Origin: CAMFLJ01 sp965279255
GTDB taxonomy: Bacteria > Actinomycetota > Acidimicrobiia > Acidimicrobiales > Acidimicrobilacustridaceae
Reading direction: 5' to 3'
DNA: 64,000 bases
Assembly (NCBI GenBank): GCA_965279255.1
Contig: OZ257146.1
Location: 3,596,001-3,660,000 of the forward strand
Shown here: one piece after another, positions 25,432 to 33,338 of the stretch
Layout: each line of letters starts with the position of its first letter
How positions within the stretch are numbered: the first letter of the stretch is position 1
Notes under the pieces: generated by a model
Database searches by the model: none
What the model was told of the DNA's origin: nothing
The model's input: the letters and a program-made list of their open reading frames with translations, nothing else
Position numbers and translations under genes: made by a program

Positions 25432-26621
25432 CCGACCGGACCGACGCCGCCGCCGCGGTGGTGAGCCGCGCCCGTGAGGGCCTCGGTGCGTTCCCCACCG
25501 CGCCCGGGTCGCTCACCAGCCCGCCCGGCCCGGCCGCCGCCCAGCAGTGGCTCTCGACCGCCCAGCAGTGGCTCGCCACCGCCGCCAGCGTGGTGGCCCG
25601 GCTCGACGCCGACGCCGCGGCGGCCACCACCCCCGACACCCACTCGGCCGACGTGATGCTGGCCGTGACCCTCACCCAGACCGTCACCGAACGGCTGCGA
25701 GCCGTCGGCGACGCCCTGGGCCAGGGTGCGGTCGCCACCCTCGGCGAGCTCTGCCACGGTCGATCCCCGGTCGGGCCCAACCTCACCGGCGCGGCCGGCG
25801 GCTTCAACGTGACCGAGGCGGCGACGCTGCTCATCGCCGTGGTCGACCGGTTGGCCGCCAGCGTGGCCGCTGACGCCATCGTCGCCTCCGGGGCCGCCGC
25901 GACCCTCGGGGCCCTGCGCACCCGCATCGTCCAGCTGCGGGCGGTCGCCACCGCCACCGGCCTCGCCGTCGACGCCAGCAGCTGGGAGGCCGAACTCGAC
26001 GCCGCCATCGCCTCCCAGGATCCGGCCCGGATCCGCCAGGAGGTCACCGAGATCGCCCGGCGCGTCACCATGTTCGAGGTCGCCGTGGCTCAGGTGGCCG
26101 ATGACCAGCAGCGGGCCCGCTCGGCCGCCCTGGCCGCCCAGGCCCTGCGCCGCCGGGCCGGCGAGCTCCACCGCGAGGTGGCCGCCCTGGCCGACGAGGC
26201 CTACGACAAGATCCTCGACCCGCCCCGGCTCGGCCTCCCCGACCCCGAGGCCCTCGGGCCCGTGCCCGGCGTCCCCGCCAGCGCCGACCCCGCCGGCTGG
26301 GCCACCGTGGCCGCCGACCTCGAGGACCACGTCGCCCGCTGTGGCCGGGTCATCGCCGGGCTCGAGCTCGCCGAGAGCCGCTACCGCACCGTGCTGGAGA
26401 GCCGCGACGCCCTCCGCGGCCTGCTCGGCGCCTACCGCGACCGCCAGCTCTCCCGCACCTCCGACCGGGACCTCGACGCTGCCTACGGCGCGGCCAAGAC
26501 CGCCGCGTGGTTGGCGCCGTGCGACCTGGAGGCGACCCGCCGCCTCGTCGACGCCTACGTCACCGCCGTCCGGGCCGCCACGCCACCCGGCACGACCGCG
26601 AGAACAGGACCTCCGTCATGA
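25428..26621 (+). CDS. Ala-rich helical protein inserted between glnH and pknG
   Basis: 397 residues from GTG 25428 (GTGA overlap with glnH); the pknG ATG overlaps its stop. The protein is essentially all-helical, without membrane segments or signal peptide. It has a tandem AQQWLST/AQQWLAT repeat near residues 38-51 and a coiled-coil-like region AVAQVADDQQRARSAALAAQALRRRAGELHREVAAL around 222-258. I do not recognise a family. The tight coupling suggests it is a cytoplasmic adaptor for the kinase, but this is inference from position alone. Confidence 0.8.
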   Translation: MTDRTDAAAAVVSRAREGLGAFPTAPGSLTSPPGPAAAQQWLSTAQQWLATAASVVARLDADAAAATTPDTHSADVMLAVTLTQTVTERLRAVGDALGQGAVATLGELCHGRSPVGPNLTGAAGGFNVTEAATLLIAVVDRLAASVAADAIVASGAAATLGALRTRIVQLRAVATATGLAVDASSWEAELDAAIASQDPARIRQEVTEIARRVTMFEVAVAQVADDQQRARSAALAAQALRRRAGELHREVAALADEAYDKILDPPRLGLPDPEALGPVPGVPASADPAGWATVAADLEDHVARCGRVIAGLELAESRYRTVLESRDALRGLLGAYRDRQLSRTSDRDLDAAYGAAKTAAWLAPCDLEATRRLVDAYVTAVRAATPPGTTARTGPPS

Positions 26622-28891
26622 CCTGCACCCAGCCCGGATGCACCGGCACCATCGACGCCGGCTACTGCGACATGTGCGGTGCCCCGGCCCCTGCGGCCAC
26701 GGGTGCCATCCCGGCACCGGGCCCCACGCCAGGCCCGGCAGCCGGCCACGCCGGCAGCGCCCCGGCCGGCGGCGGCACTCCCTCAGGCAGTGCCCTCTCG
26801 GGACGGGTCTCCTCGGTGACCGCCTCGGCCCGCCTCGGGTCGAGCCCGCTCGGCTCGGCCCGCGCCCGGGCCGGTTCGAGGCCCACCCACCGCATCGGCA
26901 GCGGGCACGGCTCGGTCGGCAGCCGCCTCGGTGCCGGGCTCACCGTGGTCGAGTCCGTTCCGGTCGACGACCCTGCCGACGCGGTCATGGCGAACGCCAG
27001 CGTGGCCGAGTCCAAGCGCTCGTGCGCCCACTGCGGCAAGCCCGTCGGTCGGAGCCGCGACGGCCAGCCCGGCCGCTCCGAAGGGTTCTGCCCGTCCTGC
27101 GGCACGCCCTTCTCGTTCACCCCGAAGCTCCAGCCCGGCGAGGTCGTCGGCGGGCAGTACGTCGTGGTCGGGCCCATCGCCCACGGCGGCCTCGGCTGGA
27201 TCTACCTCGCCCGTGACCGCAACGTGAGCGACCGCTACGTGGTGCTCAAGGGCCTGCTGAACACCGGCGACCGGGAGGCCTACGAGGCCGCCGTCGCCGA
27301 GCGGCAGTTCCTCGCCGAGGTGTCGCACCCGCTGATCGTCGAGATCTACAACTTCGCCGAGAGCGACGGCGAGGGCTACACGATCATGGAGTACGTCGGC
27401 GGCCGCAGCCTCAAGCAGCTGCTCAAGGCCCGCGCCACCGCCGCCGGCCGCTACGACCCGTTCCCGGCCCCTACGGCCATCGCCTTCATGCTCGAGATCC
27501 TGCCGGCGCTGTCCTACCTGCACTCGTCCGGGCTCATCTACTGCGACTTCAAGCCCGACAACCTCATCCAGACCGGCGACGGTGTGAAGCTGATCGACCT
27601 CGGCGGCGTGCGCCGGGCCGACGACGACGTCAGCGCCATCTACGGCACGGTCGGTTACCAGGCCCCCGAGGTCCCGGCCGAGGGGCCCTCGGTCGCCGGC
27701 GACATCTACACCGTCGGACGCACGTTGATGGTGTGCGCAACCGAGTTCCGTGGCTACCAGGACACCTTCGTCACCACCCTCCCCGACGTCGCGCAGGTCG
27801 AGCTGTTCCAACGCTACGACTGCCTGCGCCGCTTCATCACCAAGGCCTGCGCCCAGAGCCCCGACGACCGCTTCGTGAGCGCCGACGAGATGCGCGACCA
27901 GCTGCTCGGCGTGCTGCGCCAGGTCGTGGCCATCGACGCCGGCACCACCGTCGCCCGCACCGCGGCCGTGTCGACGCTCTTCCTCGCCCCCGGGCTCGGC
28001 ACGCTCGTCCCCCTGTTCGACCTGCCAGAGCTGATCGTCGACGCCTCCGACCCCGGAGCGGCCTGGGTCGGGCAGCTGTCGGTCGCCGACCCCCTCGAGC
28101 GCCGCCGCCTCATCGAGGAGAAGGTCGCCGACGGCACCCTCGCCGCGTCGGCCGAGCTCCACCTGGCCCTGGCCCGGGCCTGCTGCGCGGTCCAGGACGC
28201 CGCCGCGGCCCACCTCGCCGCCGAACAGGTCCTCACCCTCGACCCGTGGGACTGGCGGGGCCTGTGGATGCACGGCCTCGCCTCCCTCGTGGAGGGCGAC
28301 GCACCGGCTGCGATGGTGTCGTTCAACACGGTGGCCGACCAGATCCCGGGTGAGACGGCCCCTCGGTTCGCCCTCGGCCTGGCCGCCGAGCGAGCCGCCA
28401 GCGACGCCGTCGCCGCCGAGCTCTACGGCTCGTGCGCCGCCTCCGACGCCGACTACGCCGCTCTCGGCCTCAGCGCGCTCGCCCGGGTGCGCAGCCACGC
28501 CGGCGACCTCGACGGGGCCCTCGGGGCGCTCGCCCTGGTGCCGACCACCTCGGCCAGCTACGCCAACGCCGCCGCGACCGCCGTCGAGCTCCACGTCCGA
28601 CGGGCCGGGCCCGACGACTTCGCCCAGGCATCCGCGGCCACCGCCCGGGTCACCGACGTGCGCACGCGCACCCGGCTCGAGGCTCTCGTGCTCACCTCCA
28701 CCATCGAGGCCCTCGCCGCCGGGCGGCCGGTGACCGGCCCGGTGTTCGGCGCCTCGACCGACACCGCCGACTCCGTGCGGAGCGCGGCGGAGGACGCCTG
28801 GCGCCGCCTGGCCCAGCTGTGCGATCGGCCCGAGGACCAGTGGCGCTGCATCGACGCGGCCAACGCCGTACGACCCCGGACGTTGGTGTGA
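26618..28891 (+). CDS. pknG: PknG, soluble Ser/Thr protein kinase with zinc ribbon, rubredoxin-like and TPR domains
   Basis: 757 residues. An N-terminal zinc ribbon (CTQPGC, then CDMCGAP) and a low-complexity linker lead to the PknG-type rubredoxin-like module with C136/C139 and C158/C161. The kinase domain begins GQYVVVGPIAHGGLGWIYLA. Its catalytic lysine is K211 (VLKGL), the catalytic loop is YCDFKPDN (D310) and DFG is replaced by DLG (D327), as in PknG. The C-terminal 270 residues are helical TPR-like repeats. Mycobacterial PknG phosphorylates GarA to control 2-oxoglutarate and glutamate flux. Here the kinase is coupled to a phosphatase, a VWA protein and an FHA protein. The extra N-terminal ribbon is not usual for PknG. 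Confidence 0.95.
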   Translation: MTCTQPGCTGTIDAGYCDMCGAPAPAATGAIPAPGPTPGPAAGHAGSAPAGGGTPSGSALSGRVSSVTASARLGSSPLGSARARAGSRPTHRIGSGHGSVGSRLGAGLTVVESVPVDDPADAVMANASVAESKRSCAHCGKPVGRSRDGQPGRSEGFCPSCGTPFSFTPKLQPGEVVGGQYVVVGPIAHGGLGWIYLARDRNVSDRYVVLKGLLNTGDREAYEAAVAERQFLAEVSHPLIVEIYNFAESDGEGYTIMEYVGGRSLKQLLKARATAAGRYDPFPAPTAIAFMLEILPALSYLHSSGLIYCDFKPDNLIQTGDGVKLIDLGGVRRADDDVSAIYGTVGYQAPEVPAEGPSVAGDIYTVGRTLMVCATEFRGYQDTFVTTLPDVAQVELFQRYDCLRRFITKACAQSPDDRFVSADEMRDQLLGVLRQVVAIDAGTTVARTAAVSTLFLAPGLGTLVPLFDLPELIVDASDPGAAWVGQLSVADPLERRRLIEEKVADGTLAASAELHLALARACCAVQDAAAAHLAAEQVLTLDPWDWRGLWMHGLASLVEGDAPAAMVSFNTVADQIPGETAPRFALGLAAERAASDAVAAELYGSCAASDADYAALGLSALARVRSHAGDLDGALGALALVPTTSASYANAAATAVELHVRRAGPDDFAQASAATARVTDVRTRTRLEALVLTSTIEALAAGRPVTGPVFGASTDTADSVRSAAEDAWRRLAQLCDRPEDQWRCIDAANAVRPRTLV

Positions 28892-30081
28892 CCGTGGAGA
28901 CCACCTCTCGCGTGGTCGGCCCGGCCCCCGTCTGCACGACGTGCGGCGAGCCCCTGGCCGAGGGCTTTGCGTTCTGCGAGAGCTGCGGCGCGCCGACGGG
29001 CACCACACCGGCCGCCGTGGCGGCACCGACCGACGCGCCGGTCGGTCCGGCAGTCCCGGCCGCCGAGGGACCGGACGAGGGCGACAGCACCCGCACGACC
29101 CTGCTCTCCCACCCCGGCGACGACACCATCCACCACCAGGCCCCCTCGACGACCCGGTGCACGTGCGGCGGGACCTTCGAGGACGGCTGGTGCGACAGCT
29201 GTGGCGCCCCCCGCCCCGACGAGCGCGACCACGTCGTGGTGACCCTCTCACCCGGCCTCGGATCGGTCTCCGACCGCGGCATCGTGCACCACCGCAACGA
29301 GGACGCCGGCACGGTCGTCGAGCTCGGCACCGCGGTCGCCTGCATCGTGTGCGACGGCGTCTCCAACGTCGAAGGCTCTCAGGAGGCCTCGGCCGCCGCC
29401 GTCGAGGCCACCGCCGACGCCCTCGTCGAGACCGCCCGGGACGGCACCGCGCCCTCCGCCGAGGGCTGGCTCCCGGCCGTGCGCCGGGCCCGCCGAGCGG
29501 CTTCCGTCGCCGCCGCGGCGTGCACCCGTCCCGGCGCCTCCGAGGCCGCGTCCTGCACCTGGGCGGCGGCGGTCACCGACGACACCACCGTGTGGGCCGC
29601 CTGGGTCGGCGATTCCCGCATCTACCTCGTGGGCGACGACGGTCGTGGCCACCAGCTCGGCACCGACCACTCGTGGGCGGCCGAAGCAGTGGCCGCCGGC
29701 GCCGACCCCACCACGGTCATGGCTGATCACCGGGCCCACATGATCACCGCCTGGATGGGCGCCGACGCCCCCGAGCTCCCCGACGCGACCGTCGAGGTGG
29801 CGATCGAGGGCCCGGGATGGCTGCTGGCCGTCTCGGACGGGCTCTGGAACTACTGCGACAGTGGTGACGAGCTCGCCGCCCTCGTCGCCCGCCTGGGCGG
29901 GCCCACCCTCGGTGCGACCGAGCTCGCCGAGGCCCTCGTCGGCTACGCCTGCGCCGCCGGCGGAGCCGACAACGTCACGATCTCCGCCGCCCGGCTGACA
30001 GGCCGGCTCTCCCGCACCACCACGGCAACGACCGATCCGACCACCGCCGCCGGCGGCGAGCACCCCGAACCAGGAGCATGA
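28888..30081 (+). CDS. PP2C-family Ser/Thr phosphatase with two zinc ribbons and a GarA-like N-terminus
   Basis: 397 residues from the GTG that overlaps the pknG stop. The first residues (M/V)TVETTSRV resemble the PknG/PknB phospho-acceptor segment of GarA/OdhI (ETTS). A zinc ribbon follows (C16, C19, C30, C33) and a second one at 91-105 (CTC, then CDSCGAP). The PP2C domain starts near residue 115 with SDRGIVHHRNEDA, CIVCDGVSN (metal Asp), AAWVGDSRIYLV, LAVSDGLWNY and GGADNVT, so metal-binding residues are conserved. It most likely reverses PknG phosphorylation. The start is supported by the 4-nt overlap; a GTG two codons later would still keep ETTS. Confidence 0.9.
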   Translation: MTVETTSRVVGPAPVCTTCGEPLAEGFAFCESCGAPTGTTPAAVAAPTDAPVGPAVPAAEGPDEGDSTRTTLLSHPGDDTIHHQAPSTTRCTCGGTFEDGWCDSCGAPRPDERDHVVVTLSPGLGSVSDRGIVHHRNEDAGTVVELGTAVACIVCDGVSNVEGSQEASAAAVEATADALVETARDGTAPSAEGWLPAVRRARRAASVAAAACTRPGASEAASCTWAAAVTDDTTVWAAWVGDSRIYLVGDDGRGHQLGTDHSWAAEAVAAGADPTTVMADHRAHMITAWMGADAPELPDATVEVAIEGPGWLLAVSDGLWNYCDSGDELAALVARLGGPTLGATELAEALVGYACAAGGADNVTISAARLTGRLSRTTTATTDPTTAAGGEHPEPGA

Positions 30082-30082
30082 C

Positions 30083-31354
30083 GTGGCCACCTTCACCAGC
30101 GCCGTCTTCCAGAACGCCTTCCTCGCCGAGGGAGCCGACGAGGTCCAAGCCGTCGTCGAGGTGACCTGCACCGATGCCGGCCAGGCCGGGAGCCAGGGCG
30201 CCGCCGGCGAGATCATCATCATCGACAGCTCGGGATCGATGGAGGGCGATCGCATCGCGGCCGTCAGGCAGGCGGCGGCCGCCGCCATCGCCGAGATCCC
30301 CGACGGCACGTGGTTCGCCGTCATCGAGGGCACGAACGAGGCCCGTCTCGTCTACGGCAACCAGGCGGGCGGATGGGCCCAAGCCCTCGTCCAGATGTCC
30401 GGCGAGCACCGACAGGCCGCGACCGCGGCGGTCCACAAGCTCTGGGCGGGTGGCGGCACCGCCATCGGGGCGTGGCTCAACGCCGCGTCCTATGTGTTCG
30501 TCAACGCCCCTCACGTCGTGCAGCGCCATGCCCTGCTCCTCACCGACGGCAAGAACGGCGAGAGCGAGGAGGTGCTGACCAAGGGCCTCTCCGCCGCCGT
30601 CGGTGTCTTCCAGTGCGACTGCCGTGGCGTCGGGGCCGACTGGAACGTCCCCGAGCTCCGACGGATCGCCGAGGCCCTGCTCGGTTCGGTCGAGCTCATC
30701 GCCGACCCCAAGGACATGGCCGAGGACTTCGCTGCGGTGATGCGCGCCGCCGCCGCCCGAGGGGTCGCCGACGCCGCCCTGCGGGTCTGGGTGCCGGTCG
30801 GCGGCGAGGTGCAGTTCGTCCGTCAGGTGTCGCCGACGGTGGAGGACCTCACCGCGCGAGGCGTCGTTGTCGACGCCGTGAACCGGGACTTCCCGACCGG
30901 CGCGTGGGGGGACGAGACCAGGGAGTACCACATCGGCGTGCGGGTGCCGCCCCAACCGTTGGGCACGACGAGGGCCGTGGCCCGGGCCAAGATCGTCGTC
31001 GGCGCCGATGCCGTGGCCGATGCCGTGATCACCGCCACCTGGAGCGACGACGCCACCCTCACCACCCGCATCGCTCCCGAGGTGGCGCACTACACCGGCC
31101 AGACCGCCCTCGCCGCCGCCATCCAGGAGGGCCTGGCCGCCCGGGCTGCCGGCGACGACGTCTCGGCGACGGTGAAGCTGGGCGAGGCCGTGAGGCTCGC
31201 CGCCGAGACGAACAACGAGGACGCGACCAACCGGCTCCGGAAGGTCGTCGACATCGAGGACGGGGGCACGGTGCGGCTGAAGAAGAAGGTGGCGGAGCTC
31301 GACGCGATGGACCTCGACACGTCATCCACCAAGACCACCCGGGTGCGGAAGTGA
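30083..31354 (+). CDS. von Willebrand factor A (VWA) domain protein
   Basis: 423 residues from GTG 30083, one base after the phosphatase stop. The VWA domain has the MIDAS motif as IIIIDSSGSM (DxSxS), the threonine-containing AGGGTAIGAWL and LLLTDGKNGES, so metal binding is expected. The C-terminal half is a beta-rich region (VWVPVGGEVQFVRQVSPTVEDLT) followed by helices. It carries the tail KKKVAELDAMDLDTSSTKTTRVRK, whose TKTTR could be a phospho-acceptor. VWA proteins scaffold multi-protein complexes, and with kinase, phosphatase and FHA genes this suggests an assembly or effector role. No signal peptide is seen. Confidence 0.9.
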   Translation: MATFTSAVFQNAFLAEGADEVQAVVEVTCTDAGQAGSQGAAGEIIIIDSSGSMEGDRIAAVRQAAAAAIAEIPDGTWFAVIEGTNEARLVYGNQAGGWAQALVQMSGEHRQAATAAVHKLWAGGGTAIGAWLNAASYVFVNAPHVVQRHALLLTDGKNGESEEVLTKGLSAAVGVFQCDCRGVGADWNVPELRRIAEALLGSVELIADPKDMAEDFAAVMRAAAARGVADAALRVWVPVGGEVQFVRQVSPTVEDLTARGVVVDAVNRDFPTGAWGDETREYHIGVRVPPQPLGTTRAVARAKIVVGADAVADAVITATWSDDATLTTRIAPEVAHYTGQTALAAAIQEGLAARAAGDDVSATVKLGEAVRLAAETNNEDATNRLRKVVDIEDGGTVRLKKKVAELDAMDLDTSSTKTTRVRK

Positions 31355-32091
31355 GCGTCACCTGCCCCGACGGGCACACCTCCACCGCCACCGACTTCTG
31401 TGACGTGTGCGGCGCGCCGATCGGCCCGCTGCCGAGCTCGGCTCCCCCGGCCGCCGACCCCGCCGCGTCCCCGACGCCGACGCCGACCCCGAGTGCGACC
31501 GACGCGGCCGCGGTCCCGGCGAGCGGGACTTCGGCCACCACGACGCTCTGCCCGAACTGCGCCACAGCGGTCAGCACCGACGCCCTCTTCTGCGAGGGCT
31601 GCGGGCGGGACATGGTGACGGGCCAGCTCCCGAGGCCGTCCGACCCCCCACCGGGCCCGGCCGGGACCACGACCCCACCCCGTCCGTCCACCGGGTGGGT
31701 GGCCGAGGTCTGGGTCGACGAGGAGTGGTTCGCGGCCCGGGGCGAAGGGCGGTGCCCCACGGTGGGCGTGCCGGCCACGTTCCCGGTCGCCGACGGATCG
31801 CTCATCGGTCGCCGGTCGAGATCCAGGAACATCGACCCCGACGTCGACTGCCTCGCCGACGGTTCGGTCTCTGCCCGTCAGGCCCTGCTCGGGTTCAACG
31901 GAACCATCTGGACCGTCACCGACCTCGGGTCGACCAACGGCACCTTCATCGCTCCTGCCGGCGGCCCCCTGCCCTCGGAGCCGATCGAGCCGAACCAGGC
32001 GGTGGAGCTGGAGGCGGGCGACCGCATCCTCGTGGGTGCCCACACCCGGATCGTCCTCCTCCCCGAGGCCACCGGGCCCGCCGCGCCCTGA
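31351..32091 (+). CDS. FHA-domain protein with double zinc ribbon
   Basis: 246 residues, GTG overlapping the VWA stop (GTGA). Two zinc ribbons come first: C5...C17xxC20 (CPDGH...CDVCGAP) and LCPNCATAV...FCEGCG. A Pro/Thr linker joins them to a C-terminal FHA domain with IGRRSRSRNID, SVSARQALL and DLGSTNGTFI. The phosphothreonine-binding Arg, Ser and Asn positions are kept, but the usual SxxH histidine is Gln. It is the last gene of the operon. It is the likely reader of PknG phosphorylation, but unlike GarA it has no ETTS segment of its own. Confidence 0.9.
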   Translation: MSVTCPDGHTSTATDFCDVCGAPIGPLPSSAPPAADPAASPTPTPTPSATDAAAVPASGTSATTTLCPNCATAVSTDALFCEGCGRDMVTGQLPRPSDPPPGPAGTTTPPRPSTGWVAEVWVDEEWFAARGEGRCPTVGVPATFPVADGSLIGRRSRSRNIDPDVDCLADGSVSARQALLGFNGTIWTVTDLGSTNGTFIAPAGGPLPSEPIEPNQAVELEAGDRILVGAHTRIVLLPEATGPAAP

Positions 32092-32143
32092 CCGCGACAA
32101 GCGCCCCGCTGCGGGATGCCCCGGTGGGACCAGACCGATCCGG

Positions 32144-33322
32144 TCAGCCGAGGTCGGCCAGCACGCGGTTGAACGCCCGCACGTCGGCGACGAACTGCTC
32201 CGGGCGCTCCATGCAGGCGAAGTGCCCGCCTCGCTCCTGCTCGTTCCAGTGGACGATGCGGTACTTCTTGTCGGCCCAGGCTCGCGGGGTCTGCATCAGC
32301 TCGTAGGGCTGATGCGAATAGCCGGTGGGCACGTCGACGCGGCCGCCCCACGGCTGATCGGCCGAGGTGCCGGCCCGGCGGGACTCGGCGTAGAGGCGTG
32401 CGGCCGAGCCGGCGGTGTTGGTGACCCAGTAGGCCATGACGTTGTCGAGCAGCCGGTCCCAGCCGTAGGTGGCCTCGAGGCCGCCCTCGTCGAGGTCGCT
32501 CCACACCTGGAACTTCTCGAGGATCCAGGCCGCCAGTGCGGTGGGCGAGTCGGTGAGCCCGTACGACAGCGTCTGGGGCTTGGTGCTCTGGATGGCCATG
32601 TAGCCGGTGCCGTCGGCGATGCGCTCGGCGGCGGTGCCGAAGCGGGCCAGCTCGGCCTCGGTGACGCCACCCATCGGGTCGGGGTCGTCGGCATCGGGGA
32701 AGGCGAAGAGCATGTTGAAGTGCACGCCCAGCAGGCGGTCGCCGTAGCTCTCGCCGAGGTGCCGGGTGACGATGGCGCCCCAGTCGCCGCCCTGGGCGAT
32801 GTAGCGGTCGTAGCCCAGCTGGGCCATGAGCTCGGCCACCGCGTCGGCCACGCGCTTCGAGTCGACGCCCTCGGTGACGGTGGGCCCGGAGAACCCGTAG
32901 CCGGGCATCGACGGCACGACCACGTGGAAGGCGTCGGCCGGATCGCCACCGTGGGCCGCGGGATCCGACAGCGGGCCGATGACGTCGAGGAACTCGACGA
33001 ACGAGCCGGGCCAGCCGTGGGTGAGCACGATCGGCGTGGCGTCGGGCTCGGGCGAGCGCACGTGGAGGAAGTGCACCTGCTCGCCGGCGGCGGTCGTCAC
33101 GAAGTTGGGCCAGGCGTTGATGGCGGCCTCGCGCGCCCGCCAGTCGTAGCGGTGGCGCCAGTGGTCGACGACCTGCTGCATCACCTCGACCGGGATGCCG
33201 AAGGTCCACGCCTCGCCGGGCGCCTGGTCGGGCCAGCGCACGCTCGCCAGCCGGCGGTCGAGGTCCTCCAGGACCTCGTCGGGGACGTGGACGGTGAACG
33301 GCTGCGGCGTGGCGTCGGACAT
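32144..33322 (-). CDS. Epoxide hydrolase (EHN domain, alpha/beta hydrolase)
   Basis: 392 residues from ATG 33322 (MSDATPQPFTVHVPDE). The N-terminal EHN domain (LEDLDRRLASVRWPDQ) is followed by the oxyanion motif THGWPGSFVEF, the nucleophile elbow GGDWGAIV (Asp), the two-tyrosine lid region and the catalytic His in GGHFACMERPE. It opens epoxides to diols in the cytoplasm. It is last in a four-gene minus-strand operon (amidohydrolase, SDR, MaoC-like, epoxide hydrolase), 16 nt after the MaoC-like gene, suggesting a lipid-like or xenobiotic catabolic route. Confidence 0.9.
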   Translation of the reverse strand: MSDATPQPFTVHVPDEVLEDLDRRLASVRWPDQAPGEAWTFGIPVEVMQQVVDHWRHRYDWRAREAAINAWPNFVTTAAGEQVHFLHVRSPEPDATPIVLTHGWPGSFVEFLDVIGPLSDPAAHGGDPADAFHVVVPSMPGYGFSGPTVTEGVDSKRVADAVAELMAQLGYDRYIAQGGDWGAIVTRHLGESYGDRLLGVHFNMLFAFPDADDPDPMGGVTEAELARFGTAAERIADGTGYMAIQSTKPQTLSYGLTDSPTALAAWILEKFQVWSDLDEGGLEATYGWDRLLDNVMAYWVTNTAGSAARLYAESRRAGTSADQPWGGRVDVPTGYSHQPYELMQTPRAWADKKYRIVHWNEQERGGHFACMERPEQFVADVRAFNRVLADLG

Positions 33323-33338
33323 GGCCCGAGAACCTAGG

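Noticed and set aside
18306..32091. Tellurite-resistance (Ter) or type VII secretion locus
   Set aside because: A TelA-like protein and CbbX/EccA-type ATPase occur, but there is no TerD-family gene, no EccB/C/D/E, no Esx or PE/PPE gene. The PknG-GlnX-GlnH core defines the locus better.
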